NCBI GenBank assembly: GCA_965603205.1
Contig: CBFDCC010000001.1
Location: 124,001 to 188,000 of the forward strand
Direction of reading: 5' to 3'
DNA length: 64,000 nt
From: Temperatibacter sp965603205
Lineage (GTDB): Bacteria > Pseudomonadota > Alphaproteobacteria > Sphingomonadales > Kordiimonadaceae
Shown: in pieces, positions 1-9,600 of the stretch
Position numbering within the stretch: position 1 is the first letter of the stretch
How the letters are laid out: each line of letters begins with the position of its first letter
The notes under the pieces: model-generated
Told to the model about the DNA's origin: nothing
The model's input: only the letters and a program-made list of their open reading frames with translations
Database searches by the model: none
Translations under genes and position numbers: made by a program

Positions 1-2565
1 GGTATGGTTAAACAATATCAAGTTGTTGTTGATCCTGTAAAATTACGCCAATACGACCTAGATTTTATGCAAATACGCAACACCATAAGACAAGGCAATA
101 TGGAAGCTGGTGGCAGTGTTATCGAAATGGCCGAGGCTGAATATATGGTGCGGGCGCGGGGCTATATCCAAAGTCTTGATGACATACGCGCACTGCCGAT
201 CAAGGTCAGTGCGTCGGGTACAGCTTTGACCTTAGGGGATGTTGCTACAGTCACGGTTGGCCCACAAATGCGGCGCGGCGTAACTGATCTGGGCGGTGAA
301 GGCGAGGCCGTCGGCGGTGTGATTGTCATGCGCTATGGTGAGAATGCTATGAGCACGATTGCATCGGTGAAAAGCAAGCTAGAGCAATTGAAGCCGAGCC
401 TACCTAAAGGCGTTGAAATAGTCGAAGTTTATGACCGTTCAAGCTTGATTAATCGTGCCATAGATACATTAGAGGAAAAACTCATTGAGGAGTTCATCGT
501 TGTCTCTCTCGTTTGTATCATTTTCTTGCTACATTTCACGTCCTCATTGGTGATTATCTTGTCTCTGCCGCTTGGTATTTTATCTGCTTTTATCATTATG
601 AACATGCAGGGGTTGAACGCTAATATCATGTCGCTGGGTGGCATTGCCATTGCTATTGGGGCTATGGTGGACGCGGCTATTGTGATGATCGAATCTTTGC
701 ATAAACGCATGGAAAAAGAAGAGATCACCAATGAAAACAGATGGCGTATTGTCTTTGAGGCCACGAGCGCAGTAGGACCTGCACTTTTCTTTTCATTGTT
801 AATTATCACCGTCAGTTTTATGCCAGTGTTTGCCCTAGAGGCCCAAGAAGGTCGTTTGTTCAAACCGTTAGCATTTACCAAAACATATGCCATGGCATCT
901 GCCGCCATATTGTCGATCACGGTAGTCCCTGTGTTAATGGGCTATTTGATACGCGGCAAGGTAAAGCCAGAACATTCTAATCCTTTAAATAGGATGCTCT
1001 CTCAGCTATATCGACCCTTGTTGAACTTAACACTTTCATTCCCCAAAATGGCTGTTTTACTATCGGCCAGCATTGCGCTAACTGCCATTTATCCCGCGAG
1101 TAAGCTGGGGAGTGAATTTATGCCCGAACTGGCTGAGGGGGACCTACTGTATATGCCCTCTGCTTTTCCTGGTATTTCCGTCGGTAAGGTTCGGCAAATT
1201 TTACAGCAAACTGATCGTATGATCATGACGGTGCCTGAGGTGCTATCCACCTACGGCAAAGCAGGGCGTGCGCAAACCGCTACCGATCCAGCGCCGCTTA
1301 CAATGATTGAAACCACCATTCGGTTGAAACCGACGAGTGAATGGCGCAAGGGCATGACGTTGGATATGATCAAAGCTGCACTCGATAAGGCAGTGAAAGT
1401 ACCAGGCCTGACGAACGCGTGGGTCATGCCGATCAAAGGGCGTATTGATATGCTTGCTACGGGTATCAAAACCCCCATAGGCATTAAGCTCGCAGGCCCC
1501 GACTTAAATAAAATAGCTGCGCTAGGACTTAGGCTTGAAGAAATTCTTAAAAAAGTACCCGGAACAGCCTCTGTTTATTCTGAACGTGTGGTTGGTGGTC
1601 GCTACATTGATATTGATGTGAGGCGAGATGTGATTGCCCGTTACGGTATGAACATTGCGGATGTTCACGCCGTGATCCGTTTTGCTATTGGCGGCATGAA
1701 GGTCGGTGAAACGATCGAAGGCCGTGAACGCTACCCCATTAATATTCGCCTGCCCCGCGATGTCAGGTCCTCACCAGACGCGCTACGCGATATTCCTGTT
1801 GTTACCAAAACAGGCGTGCACCTTAGGCTTGGTGATTTAACTGACATTAGGGTGGCGAGTGGGCCGGGTATGATCCGAAGCGAAAATGCTCGGCTGAATG
1901 GCTGGGTTTATGTGGACATAGAAGGCAGTGATATCGGTAGTTATATGGAGGGTGCACGCGCGGCCGTCAGCACAGAACTGAAGATGCCAGCAGGGTATTC
2001 CTTAACGTGGTCTGGCCAGTTTGAGTTTATGCAGCGCGCCAAAGAAAAGATGACATTGATCATCCCTTTCACACTGGCATTGATCGTTATGATCCTATTC
2101 ATGGCTTTCAGGCGCGTTCAAGATGTGGCCTTGATCTTGCTCAGTTTGCCGCTCGCTCTTAGCGGTGGCTTCTGGCTTTTGTATCTGCTTGGCTATCATC
2201 TTTCCATTGCTGTTGCTGTTGGCTTTATTGCGCTGGCAGGGGTCGCCGTTGAAATCGCCGTGGTGATGATTTTATTTCTTAATGAAGCCCTCAAAGAAAA
2301 GGGTGACAATTATACTATTTTAGACGTGAAGGATGCTGTGGTTGAAGGGGCACTCATGCGCCTACGCCCAATCGCCATGACCGTTGTGACCATCATCGCA
2401 GGCTTGCTACCAATTATGCTGGGTACGGGCACTGGGTCAGAGGTGATGCGCCGGATCGCAGCGCCAATGGTAGGCGGGATGGCAAGTGCCACCCTGTTAA
2501 CCATTGTGGTTATTCCAGCACTTTATTTTATCATTAACTCGAGAAAATCTAACAAAGGAAACTAG
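1..2565 (+). CDS. cusA: CusA/CzcA-type heavy-metal efflux RND pump, 5' truncated by window edge
   Basis: Inner-membrane proton-driven pump of the HME-RND family, which exports Cu(I)/Ag(I) to an outer-membrane channel through a periplasmic adaptor. The reading frame is open from the first base, and about 190 N-terminal residues of the usual ~1040 are missing. Two blocks of membrane helices are visible (around residues 160-315 and 690-850), with the helix motif IGAMVDAAIVMIE typical of the family. Two regions match the CusA methionine relay: RIDMLATGIK, and the Met in GPGMIRSENA. The next gene encodes a CusF-like protein, which supports monovalent copper or silver rather than Zn/Co/Cd. The adaptor and channel genes must lie upstream of the window. 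Confidence 0.93.
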   Translation, partial: GMVKQYQVVVDPVKLRQYDLDFMQIRNTIRQGNMEAGGSVIEMAEAEYMVRARGYIQSLDDIRALPIKVSASGTALTLGDVATVTVGPQMRRGVTDLGGEGEAVGGVIVMRYGENAMSTIASVKSKLEQLKPSLPKGVEIVEVYDRSSLINRAIDTLEEKLIEEFIVVSLVCIIFLLHFTSSLVIILSLPLGILSAFIIMNMQGLNANIMSLGGIAIAIGAMVDAAIVMIESLHKRMEKEEITNENRWRIVFEATSAVGPALFFSLLIITVSFMPVFALEAQEGRLFKPLAFTKTYAMASAAILSITVVPVLMGYLIRGKVKPEHSNPLNRMLSQLYRPLLNLTLSFPKMAVLLSASIALTAIYPASKLGSEFMPELAEGDLLYMPSAFPGISVGKVRQILQQTDRMIMTVPEVLSTYGKAGRAQTATDPAPLTMIETTIRLKPTSEWRKGMTLDMIKAALDKAVKVPGLTNAWVMPIKGRIDMLATGIKTPIGIKLAGPDLNKIAALGLRLEEILKKVPGTASVYSERVVGGRYIDIDVRRDVIARYGMNIADVHAVIRFAIGGMKVGETIEGRERYPINIRLPRDVRSSPDALRDIPVVTKTGVHLRLGDLTDIRVASGPGMIRSENARLNGWVYVDIEGSDIGSYMEGARAAVSTELKMPAGYSLTWSGQFEFMQRAKEKMTLIIPFTLALIVMILFMAFRRVQDVALILLSLPLALSGGFWLLYLLGYHLSIAVAVGFIALAGVAVEIAVVMILFLNEALKEKGDNYTILDVKDAVVEGALMRLRPIAMTVVTIIAGLLPIMLGTGTGSEVMRRIAAPMVGGMASATLLTIVVIPALYFIINSRKSNKGN

Positions 2566-2566
2566 A

Positions 2567-2896
2567 ATGAATTTTAAATATGTATGTGCCGCTATTGCTG
2601 CATTTTTGATGATCAACACAAACACAGTCATCGCTGATCACGGCTATGATGGCATGGATACAACAAAAGCCGTTGCTGTGGTTGGTGTCATCAATGCTGT
2701 CGACGTAGAAAACCATAAAATCAACATTAGCCACGAGCCTGTAAAAGCAATTGGTTGGCCTGCTATGAAGATGGATTTTAAGGTCATGAAGGGTATTGGT
2801 CTGAAACACGTAAAGGCGGGTGAAAAGGTTGATTTTAAAATTACTAAAGGCAAAGACGGCATCTTTATGGTAGTTGACTTGCATCACAAGCATTAG
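2567..2896 (+). CDS. cusF: CusF-like periplasmic copper/silver-binding protein
   Basis: Small (109 aa) periplasmic metallochaperone that would hand Cu(I)/Ag(I) to the RND pump encoded just upstream. I take the start at 2567, not the longer in-frame ORF, because an AAAGGAA ribosome site lies just before this ATG and a signal peptide follows directly (about residues 1-24, ending near VIADH). The CusF metal site is visible: a His in NISHEPVK followed by GWPAMKM, giving the His, Trp and two Met that bind and cap Cu(I) in E. coli CusF. The gene follows the pump stop codon by one base, so the two are probably one transcript. Confidence 0.9.
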   Translation: MNFKYVCAAIAAFLMINTNTVIADHGYDGMDTTKAVAVVGVINAVDVENHKINISHEPVKAIGWPAMKMDFKVMKGIGLKHVKAGEKVDFKITKGKDGIFMVVDLHHKH

Positions 2897-2905
2897 GACA
2901 CAAAC

Positions 2906-3634
2906 ATGAAAAAGCAACAAATACACACCCTAACCTCTAAAATTCATAAGTGGGCAGGGTTAACCATCGGCATTCAAGTGTTACTATGGCTCGCTGGGGG
3001 CTTTGTTATGAGCTGGTTTGATATCGAAGCTGTGCGTGGTGAACATCTGGTTCATCACCCAAATGATGTCGTCGTCTCAAACGAGACGTATAATTTTAAA
3101 GCCGTTGATAAGTTTGTAACGGATAGCAAGCGGCCAATAAAATTTGTCTTTGCTGACGGCCTGAACGGTGAGCCTGTGTTTAAAATCAGTTATATGGATG
3201 GTGGCAATGAAATTCTTCACCCCCTGACAGCTGCATCCTTGTCACCAGTGCCTAAAGCCTACGTAGAGCGGGTTGCTACTGCTTTATATGCTGGCTCAGG
3301 CAAGATTATCGCGGCAAAATTAAAAGATAAGACTGGGGTCGAATATCGTGGCCCACTCCCTATTTGGCAGGTTGATTTCTCCGACGATGAAAATACTAGT
3401 CTTTATTTTAATCCTGACACAGGTAAAATGATGGCGGTTCGAAGTGACCTATGGCGTTTTTATGATTTCATGTGGATGTTGCACATCATGGATTATGAGA
3501 CACGGGATGACTTTAATCACCCACTGTTATATCTGTTCGCCCTAGCAGCATTGCTCTTTAGCTTATCTGGGTTTGTGCTAGTTTATTTCCGTTTCACAAA
3601 AAGAGATTTTAAATGGATAAGAACAAAAAAATAG
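2906..3634 (+). CDS. PepSY-domain membrane protein
   Basis: A 242-residue protein with one membrane segment near the N-terminus (about 15-38), a periplasmic PepSY-like domain, and a second membrane segment near 205-230. This matches a short PepSY-associated TM protein. Such proteins often sit beside metal transport genes, sometimes as ferric reductase-like partners, but no catalytic or haem motif is obvious beyond scattered His residues (HHP, WMLHIMD). It starts 9 bp after the CusF-like gene and is probably the last gene of the copper operon. A link to copper handling is inferred from position only. Confidence 0.75.
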   Translation: MKKQQIHTLTSKIHKWAGLTIGIQVLLWLAGGFVMSWFDIEAVRGEHLVHHPNDVVVSNETYNFKAVDKFVTDSKRPIKFVFADGLNGEPVFKISYMDGGNEILHPLTAASLSPVPKAYVERVATALYAGSGKIIAAKLKDKTGVEYRGPLPIWQVDFSDDENTSLYFNPDTGKMMAVRSDLWRFYDFMWMLHIMDYETRDDFNHPLLYLFALAALLFSLSGFVLVYFRFTKRDFKWIRTKK

Positions 3635-3650
3635 GCATTATCTAAGGAAC

Positions 3651-3779
3651 ATGAGTCAACATGCAATGCGGCGTTTTGACCATATTTCTATCCCAGAACT
3701 TGACCTTCATGGTCTACTGCTCGCCACATGTAATATTGCTGAGCAAGGCATGTCAGGGGATATCTTTAACCAAAAATAA
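3651..3779 (+). CDS. possible 42-residue small ORF downstream of the copper operon
   Basis: ATG at 3651 is preceded by TAAGGA at a good distance, and the frame runs 42 codons to TAA at 3777-3779. It begins MSQHAMRRFDHISIPELD and has no recognised domain. It overlaps the last 14 bases of the convergent RTX gene. It could be a real small protein, or the intact start of a longer gene whose 3' part was lost when the RTX gene arrived. No membrane segment or signal peptide is visible. I have no family for it. Confidence 0.3.
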   Translation: MSQHAMRRFDHISIPELDLHGLLLATCNIAEQGMSGDIFNQK

Positions 3780-6700
3780 AGTCTTCATCTGAGATGTTAG
3801 TCATAAGCACCCCCTCTAGGATGATTTTATTATGCACACTAAGGGTAATGATGGTGTTGCCACCTTCTTCTGTGATGGTGATATCATCCGTATCAATAAC
3901 ACCGTCATCGTCGCGATCTGTGACCCCATAGGTGCTTAGGTCGATAAAATCACCTTCTTGGAAATCAGTGATGGTGTCATTCCCGAAAGTCGGGCCAAAA
4001 ACAAAGATGTCATTCCCGTCGCCGCCGGTTAGGGTGTCATCACCATCGCCGCCAGTTATGGTGTCATTGCCTGCGCCGCCAGTTATAGTGTCATTACCAG
4101 CGCCACCCTTAAGGGTGTCGGCACCGTCGCCCCCATCAATGATATCGTGGCCTTGCTTGCCCTTAAGGGTGTCATCGCCCCCTAGACCATATAGGCTGTC
4201 ATCACTGTCTGTGCCTATAAGCACATCATCGGACGTGGTGTCACCACCATCCAATTGGACCTCGCCCGCATCGAACTCGAAGCGGCTCTCGTAAATATCA
4301 ACATCAAGAAAATCCATTTCACCTTCCACCCGTAGCAAGGGGCCAAGGCCAGCGCCAAATAGGCCAATTTCCACACCAAGACCCGGCACTTTAAACCCTG
4401 CCTCCAACGATGTTTTTAGAAAATCTAGGGTGAAGGCTATACTCATGCCTAGTTCTGTATCATTGGAGAACATAGCAGTGGGCGTGATTTTGATGGAATA
4501 ATCAATGACACCATCGCCGTTTGCATCATGCTGGCTTGCGTTTTCAATGGTTAAGGAATCTGCGTCACTCAGAGCAAAATAATAGAGCGTGCCATCTTCC
4601 ATGGTGATTTCATAGTTGAGATCATCAATAGAAAGGGTGAATTCTTGTTTGAAATTAAAGCCAGAGTGAACGTCCAGATCAGCGCGTTCAAAATTCAGGG
4701 TTAAATTAATATATTCCTTGATTTTGGCCTGCGTGACTGCGTCAACCGATGCCAGATCAAGTACGACGTCTAATCCCCATTTAGTGTGGAAGGGATTGAG
4801 AATTAAATCCGTAGGGTTGCCCGCAGACCTATTGGCAATCACAGCAGCCAACTGGTCCAAGTCAAGACTTACCCTAACCATATCATTACTCTCGCCGTAC
4901 GCCACATAAAAGCCAAGCGAGCCGGTGAGCTCATTAAGAGTGGATGTATCATCAGCCACAGCATTGATATGCAAGAAAGACTGGGTTGTCTCATCCGTTG
5001 TATCAAAAATAAAGATAGGCACTACACCATCACCATTTGCATCGGCACCTTGGGAGACGATATCCCAAATTCCTTTTAAAATATCATCAAAGGCCGGGCT
5101 ATCACCGAAAGCAGCGGCTAGTTCGGGGTTTAGCTCAAGTTCAGCAGTTAAGAAATTGAATAGACTGTTGCTAATTTCGGTAAAGTCAACAGCGACCAAG
5201 CCACCTTCTTCAAAATACTCTGTAGAATAAGTTGCTGCTGTGCCTTCTGTTTCAATGGTGGGAATGTTTAATTCGATGCTGAGCACGTCGTTGGTAAAGT
5301 CGCTAACCCCAGGAACCTTTAGTGGCTTAGAGGGATCAGTTGTATCATAATCAATAAGAACCAGTTCACCTGTCATACTCACAGTATCACTGAAAACAAT
5401 ACCTTCGTCCCCTGCATTTGGCGAAAGATCAAAAATAGTGTTCCCTAACAGGGTCAAACTGCCATCCATGGCAAAATCAATACTGGCGCCCACATCGTAA
5501 ACTATGGCTGCATAGAATTGTGCGTTAGGGCTGACTGTACTAAAGGCTACAGTGTCCCCAGTTGTTTGATTAGTAGCAGTAGGCGTAATCACTAAAGTAT
5601 CACTGGTCTCATTATATTGGCTTACATCGGTCAACTCGAAATCAATATTGCTATCTACTGAACCCAAGTCCAACTCAAAATCAACTTGTAGACCAACCAT
5701 TGCATATAGCCCAACCTCTATAAAGAGGGAGGCATCATAATCCACAGAATTAGCAACAGCATAAGCGCCTTCATAAGCCACTTTAGCTGTCTGATAAAGT
5801 ATATCCTTTGCCTGAAAATTGAGCCATGCAGCACCCTCGGCCACCTTTTTTGCCCCCAGCGTTACTGATTTAGATGCTAGATTGGAAATCTTACTCGCCG
5901 TGCCAAGCCAAAGATTGGTCCAATCGCGACTGTCGTCCCAGCTATTATAAGCGGAATTCCATGAGGATTGGGCAGATTTTCGTGCGCTAACGGCACTTAG
6001 ATATGAGCTCCAAGCAGAATCCCGTGGTGCCTTCGCCGCGTCCATAAGGTCTTCTAATCCCTGTACAACTACATTGTCAGAGGGGTCTGGGCTTTCAAAA
6101 TTGATATCAACAATAACAAGATTAGTAGTCCATGCCTCTGTCTCACTACCGATGATGGGCAAATATTCATGCCAACCGATTGTTGTACTATTATCGGCCT
6201 CCCACATGCTTTGATTTTGCGAGGCGAAGGTCACCGTCTGTGTATTAGAGTTATACTGATAAGCCACATCGAAATTCGATGATGTGCTGGCTTGAGCGCC
6301 CGTAACAATATCAGTAGCTATGGAGGTAATGGTGATCGGATAATCAGCATCTTGGTCTTCTGGCAGAACAACAGTGAATTCGGCTGAATCTGAGAAGTCT
6401 GATACACCCGCAGTCACATCATTGCCGTCTGAATCATAAACAAGACTGCCGTCAGACAAGCCCTCGAAATTGAGCGTTAAGGATTCTGGGCCTGTTGGCG
6501 CGCTGGTGACCTGAAAACGGATTTCATTGACTTCACCGCCGTCCAGAACCAATACCTCAAGCTCAGGCGGGTTAATGCGGCCTTCCACATCTACAGTAAA
6601 GCTCTGGTCAACACTGTCGCCATGCTCGTCGCTTATTTGATAGCTAAAGGTCAGCGTTTCAATTTCCATATCTGACAGGTAACTATAGGCGGTGGGGTCA

Positions 6701-8553
6701 ATAACGACTGTGTTGCCATCTAGCGACCAACCTCCAAAGCCGCCGCTTTCGATGATGTTGACGGCATTAAGAGTGGCCCCATTGTCTACGTCGGACGCCC
6801 CTTGAAGAAGGTCTACAGCAAAAGCGCTGCTATGTTCGTCTGTGGCATAATAAAGCGCGCCTTCTACTGTTGGCGCATCGTTGTTGCCCTCAATGGTTAT
6901 GGTCAAGGATTGATCCACCATCGCCCCATGCTCATCGCTTACCTGATAGGTGATGTTCAGGGTTTCCACATCTCCGACGGCCAAATGGGTATAATAGTTG
7001 GGATCAACTACGATGCTATTATCAGCTTGACTCCAACCGCCTTTGCCGTCGGCTTCTGCTACATTGACGGCACTTAAAACAGCGCCATTATCAAGATCAA
7101 CGGCGCCGCCCAACAAATCAAGAGTATAGGAGGCATCGTCTTCGCTGGTATTGGAAAATAAAGCAGCGCTCACTGTCGGCACATCGTTGTGGCCTTCGAT
7201 GGTTATGGTCAAGGATTGATCCACCATCGCCCCATGCTCGTCGCTCACCTGATAGGTGATGTTCAGGGTTTCTACATCTCCCTCGACCAAATGGGTATAA
7301 TGGTTGGGATCAACTATGATGCTATTATTAGTTTGACTCCAACCGCCTTTGCCGTCGGCTTCTGTCACATTGATGGCGCTTAAAATAGCACCATTATCAA
7401 CATCAGCGGCACCGCCCAACAAATCAACCGTATAGGAAGCATCATCTTCGCTGACGCTGCTGGTCAGTATATGGTCCACCGTTGGTACGTCATTGCGGCC
7501 TTCGATGGTTATGGTCAAGGATTGGTCCACCGTCGCCCCATGCTCGTCGCTCACCTGATAGGTGATGTTCAGAGTTTCGTTTTCGTCCAAGGCAAGATAA
7601 TTATAATAATGGGGATTAACCGTAAGGCTGCTTTGTGAGAAGTTCCAGCCGCCTTTATCATCTATTTCCGTCAGATTGATGACGCTAAGCGTAGCGCCAT
7701 TGTCAACATCTGCGGCACCCTCCAATAGGTCAATCATATAGCTGGCAGCATCTTCGTCACTAGAGGAGGTTAGCGCGGCTACTACTGTTGGAGCATCATT
7801 ACGGCCTTCTATGGTGATGATTAATTGTCCAGTTGATACATTCTCACCATCGGACACTTCATAAGACATTTCTATTGTTTTTGCCTCGCCAAGGGCCAAA
7901 TATTGATAGGCAAGGAGATCTGGCTCAAATGTCACATCTCCAGTCGCCGCATCGAAAGCAGTGTTGCCTTCAAAATCGGCGGTATCAAGTGAGACCATAG
8001 AAAAAGTGACGTCATACCCCAAGCCGTCGCGCTCAAAATCCCAGTCATTACTAATGACATTGACACTTGCTGATGTTGTGTCTTCATCAAAAGTAAGCTG
8101 ATCACTTTCTGTCAGGATATTATTATTAGTTGTGCCGTCCACATAAACGCTAAAATTATCAAACTGCAAAATCTCTAATTTTTTAACCTTGTCGGTGCCA
8201 TCTTGTCCTATAATTGTCAGATAATGATTATTATTATAGGGCGTGAAACCACCTTTATCACGGTGTTGATTATGATGATCACGATGGCCGTTAGATTTTT
8301 CTGTGAAGCTATACTGTCTTATATCTCCAGAAAAGATGCCCGTATCAATGCCGTGGCCCCCGTCTAACCGGTCATCGCCGCTGCCACCGTTCAGGCTATC
8401 ATCGCCTTTACCGCCCTTTAATCTGTCATGCCCGCCTTCACCATATAGGATATCATCCCCATCTTTGCCGTTCAGCTTGTCATTGCCGTCGCCGCCATAG
8501 AGCGTGTCATTACCTTTATACCCATTTAATTTAAGGTTGTTTTGTTTTGCCAT
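3766..8553 (-). CDS. giant RTX/VCBS-repeat protein, probable type I secreted adhesin
   Basis: A 1595-residue acidic protein. Residues about 10-75 are RTX nonapeptides (GGxGxDxLx, e.g. YGGDGNDKLNG). About 150-690 are five tandem Ig-like VCBS/cadherin-like units, each ending near TIEGRNDAPTV. About 840-930 form an Ala/Ser/Lys-rich helical stretch. About 950-1440 is beta-rich and unassigned. About 1445-1530 are further RTX repeats, followed by an acidic tail that fits a type I secretion signal. There is no N-terminal signal peptide, as expected for this route. AGGGA lies 8 bases before the ATG. No ABC/MFP secretion genes are in the window, so export must use genes elsewhere. Likely a Ca-dependent cell-surface or biofilm protein. 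RTX blocks at both ends are less usual than C-terminal ones. Confidence 0.88.
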   Translation of the reverse strand: MAKQNNLKLNGYKGNDTLYGGDGNDKLNGKDGDDILYGEGGHDRLKGGKGDDSLNGGSGDDRLDGGHGIDTGIFSGDIRQYSFTEKSNGHRDHHNQHRDKGGFTPYNNNHYLTIIGQDGTDKVKKLEILQFDNFSVYVDGTTNNNILTESDQLTFDEDTTSASVNVISNDWDFERDGLGYDVTFSMVSLDTADFEGNTAFDAATGDVTFEPDLLAYQYLALGEAKTIEMSYEVSDGENVSTGQLIITIEGRNDAPTVVAALTSSSDEDAASYMIDLLEGAADVDNGATLSVINLTEIDDKGGWNFSQSSLTVNPHYYNYLALDENETLNITYQVSDEHGATVDQSLTITIEGRNDVPTVDHILTSSVSEDDASYTVDLLGGAADVDNGAILSAINVTEADGKGGWSQTNNSIIVDPNHYTHLVEGDVETLNITYQVSDEHGAMVDQSLTITIEGHNDVPTVSAALFSNTSEDDASYTLDLLGGAVDLDNGAVLSAVNVAEADGKGGWSQADNSIVVDPNYYTHLAVGDVETLNITYQVSDEHGAMVDQSLTITIEGNNDAPTVEGALYYATDEHSSAFAVDLLQGASDVDNGATLNAVNIIESGGFGGWSLDGNTVVIDPTAYSYLSDMEIETLTFSYQISDEHGDSVDQSFTVDVEGRINPPELEVLVLDGGEVNEIRFQVTSAPTGPESLTLNFEGLSDGSLVYDSDGNDVTAGVSDFSDSAEFTVVLPEDQDADYPITITSIATDIVTGAQASTSSNFDVAYQYNSNTQTVTFASQNQSMWEADNSTTIGWHEYLPIIGSETEAWTTNLVIVDINFESPDPSDNVVVQGLEDLMDAAKAPRDSAWSSYLSAVSARKSAQSSWNSAYNSWDDSRDWTNLWLGTASKISNLASKSVTLGAKKVAEGAAWLNFQAKDILYQTAKVAYEGAYAVANSVDYDASLFIEVGLYAMVGLQVDFELDLGSVDSNIDFELTDVSQYNETSDTLVITPTATNQTTGDTVAFSTVSPNAQFYAAIVYDVGASIDFAMDGSLTLLGNTIFDLSPNAGDEGIVFSDTVSMTGELVLIDYDTTDPSKPLKVPGVSDFTNDVLSIELNIPTIETEGTAATYSTEYFEEGGLVAVDFTEISNSLFNFLTAELELNPELAAAFGDSPAFDDILKGIWDIVSQGADANGDGVVPIFIFDTTDETTQSFLHINAVADDTSTLNELTGSLGFYVAYGESNDMVRVSLDLDQLAAVIANRSAGNPTDLILNPFHTKWGLDVVLDLASVDAVTQAKIKEYINLTLNFERADLDVHSGFNFKQEFTLSIDDLNYEITMEDGTLYYFALSDADSLTIENASQHDANGDGVIDYSIKITPTAMFSNDTELGMSIAFTLDFLKTSLEAGFKVPGLGVEIGLFGAGLGPLLRVEGEMDFLDVDIYESRFEFDAGEVQLDGGDTTSDDVLIGTDSDDSLYGLGGDDTLKGKQGHDIIDGGDGADTLKGGAGNDTITGGAGNDTITGGDGDDTLTGGDGNDIFVFGPTFGNDTITDFQEGDFIDLSTYGVTDRDDDGVIDTDDITITEEGGNTIITLSVHNKIILEGVLMTNISDEDFIFG
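6589..8118. repeat. 306-bp tandem coding repeat (five units) inside the RTX gene
   Basis: The same stretch recurs at 6895, 7201, 7507 and 7813, with a diverged edge near 6589: an exact 306-bp (102-codon) period. The two middle units are nearly identical in DNA, including synonymous sites (compare around 6895-6960 with 7201-7266), while the outer ones have drifted. This points to recent unequal recombination or gene conversion. Confidence 0.9.
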
Positions 8554-8611
8554 GGTGTAGTTCCCTAATAGTTCTACTCAAAACACGTTAATACTCAAAC
8601 CGCACGAATCG

Positions 8612-8968
8612 ATGAAATTTATCGCAAGTGGTGAATTTAGTACAGCTATAAATAGATTAGGTCCTCAGGCCTTGATCGGCATTACTTCGGAATTCCTATT
8701 ATCAGGTAAGGCAATTAAAATTGTACAAGTGTTGATCTATGTGAGCATGGGGTGGTCATGTACATTTGAGTTTGATAATTTGAGTGCAGCTTTGCCGTCC
8801 GAAGGTTCAATGCTGCTTCTAGCTGGCGGTGTGGTATACACCTGTGGCATTATTTTTTATATTTTAGATAAGCTTAAAAAATTAAGCCATGCCCACGGTA
8901 TATGGCATTTCTTTGTATTATTTGGGTCAATTCTTCATTTCATTTCCATTATTGGATACATCCAATAA
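8612..8968 (+). pseudogene. hemolysin III (HlyIII/PAQR) family remnant, N-terminal half missing
   Basis: The 118-residue frame matches the C-terminal half of HlyIII/YqfA membrane proteins: an LIYVSMGW segment, then a glycine-rich GGVVYTCGIIFYI helix, then HGIWHFFVLFGSILHF, where the family His residues lie. Intact members are about 215 residues. The first half, with its own conserved His/Asp motif, cannot fit in the 58 bp between this ORF and the RTX gene, and I do not find it in another frame there. The ATG at 8612 has no ribosome site. It is most likely a truncated relic left by rearrangement at the RTX gene border. Confidence 0.7.
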
Positions 8969-9066
8969 CCGATATGTTGATCGCTAGACTTAATGCGACC
9001 AATTCATATCTGATGATGAAGCTATCTCTTGATGGCGGCCCGGGCGTCAGGCTGAAAAAATAATAG

Positions 9067-9471
9067 TTAATCCACCATGGCGGTAAGGTCAATTTCGATT
9101 AAAAATTCTGGCAGGGCCAATGCAGCAACACCCAGTAGCGTATTTGCTGCTGGTTCACTGTCACCATAAAATTCTGTAAGAGCCGCACTGATGATATCGA
9201 GCTTATCAGGGGTGTGATCCACCACATAAATTCCCATGCGAACCACATCCGCTGGCGTAGCACCAGCAGCGGCTAGAACGTCTATTAAATTCTTGAGAGT
9301 TTGTTTGCATTGAGCGGCCAGATCGTCGCCGCCGACAATATTATAATCCTTGTCCCACGCCACCTGTCCCGCGCAGTGGATGGTCTTTTGGCTTCGGCTG
9401 GTGGTTGCATGGGAAAAGCCAAATTTCACCGCTTCAAACATATTTTCAAGATTTATTGTTTTTCTACTCAT
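9067..9471 (-). CDS. RidA/YjgF family protein lacking the usual catalytic Arg
   Basis: A 134-residue RidA-fold protein. I start at 9471 because AAGGA lies 7 bases upstream; the longer frame adds ten residues without a ribosome site. Classical RidA hydrolyses reactive enamines/imines and needs an Arg in a PARxxVxV motif. Here the aligned motif reads PAANTLLGV, with Asn110 in place of Arg, so it belongs with the Arg-less Rid subfamilies, which are often tied to specific catabolic pathways. It is the last gene of a four-gene minus-strand set (racemase-like, two NTF2-like, RidA). A role in that pathway is inferred from position. Confidence 0.85.
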   Translation of the reverse strand: MSRKTINLENMFEAVKFGFSHATTSRSQKTIHCAGQVAWDKDYNIVGGDDLAAQCKQTLKNLIDVLAAAGATPADVVRMGIYVVDHTPDKLDIISAALTEFYGDSEPAANTLLGVAALALPEFLIEIDLTAMVD

Positions 9472-9600
9472 GAATATTCCTTGCCAGCAAAAGTTTTTCA
9501 TAGTGTTAGGTCATAGGGTATTAACCACTACTGTGACATCATCTCTTGTGACAGTGCCTTTGTAGCGATCACTTTTTTTATAGGCTGTTATGAGGCTGCC

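Noticed and set aside
3932..4294. Ser/Pro-rich plus-strand ORFs opposite the RTX repeats (also 8303-8500)
   Set aside because: They are antisense readings of GGxGxDxLx repeats, without ribosome sites; low complexity follows from the real gene.
6802..7383. Two similar plus-strand ORFs that looked like a duplicated gene
   Set aside because: They are antisense shadows of the 306-bp repeat; their similarity is explained by the repeat.
6589..8118. Regular repeats resembling a CRISPR array
   Set aside because: The period is 306 bp and lies inside one open frame; there are no short repeats with unique spacers and no cas genes.
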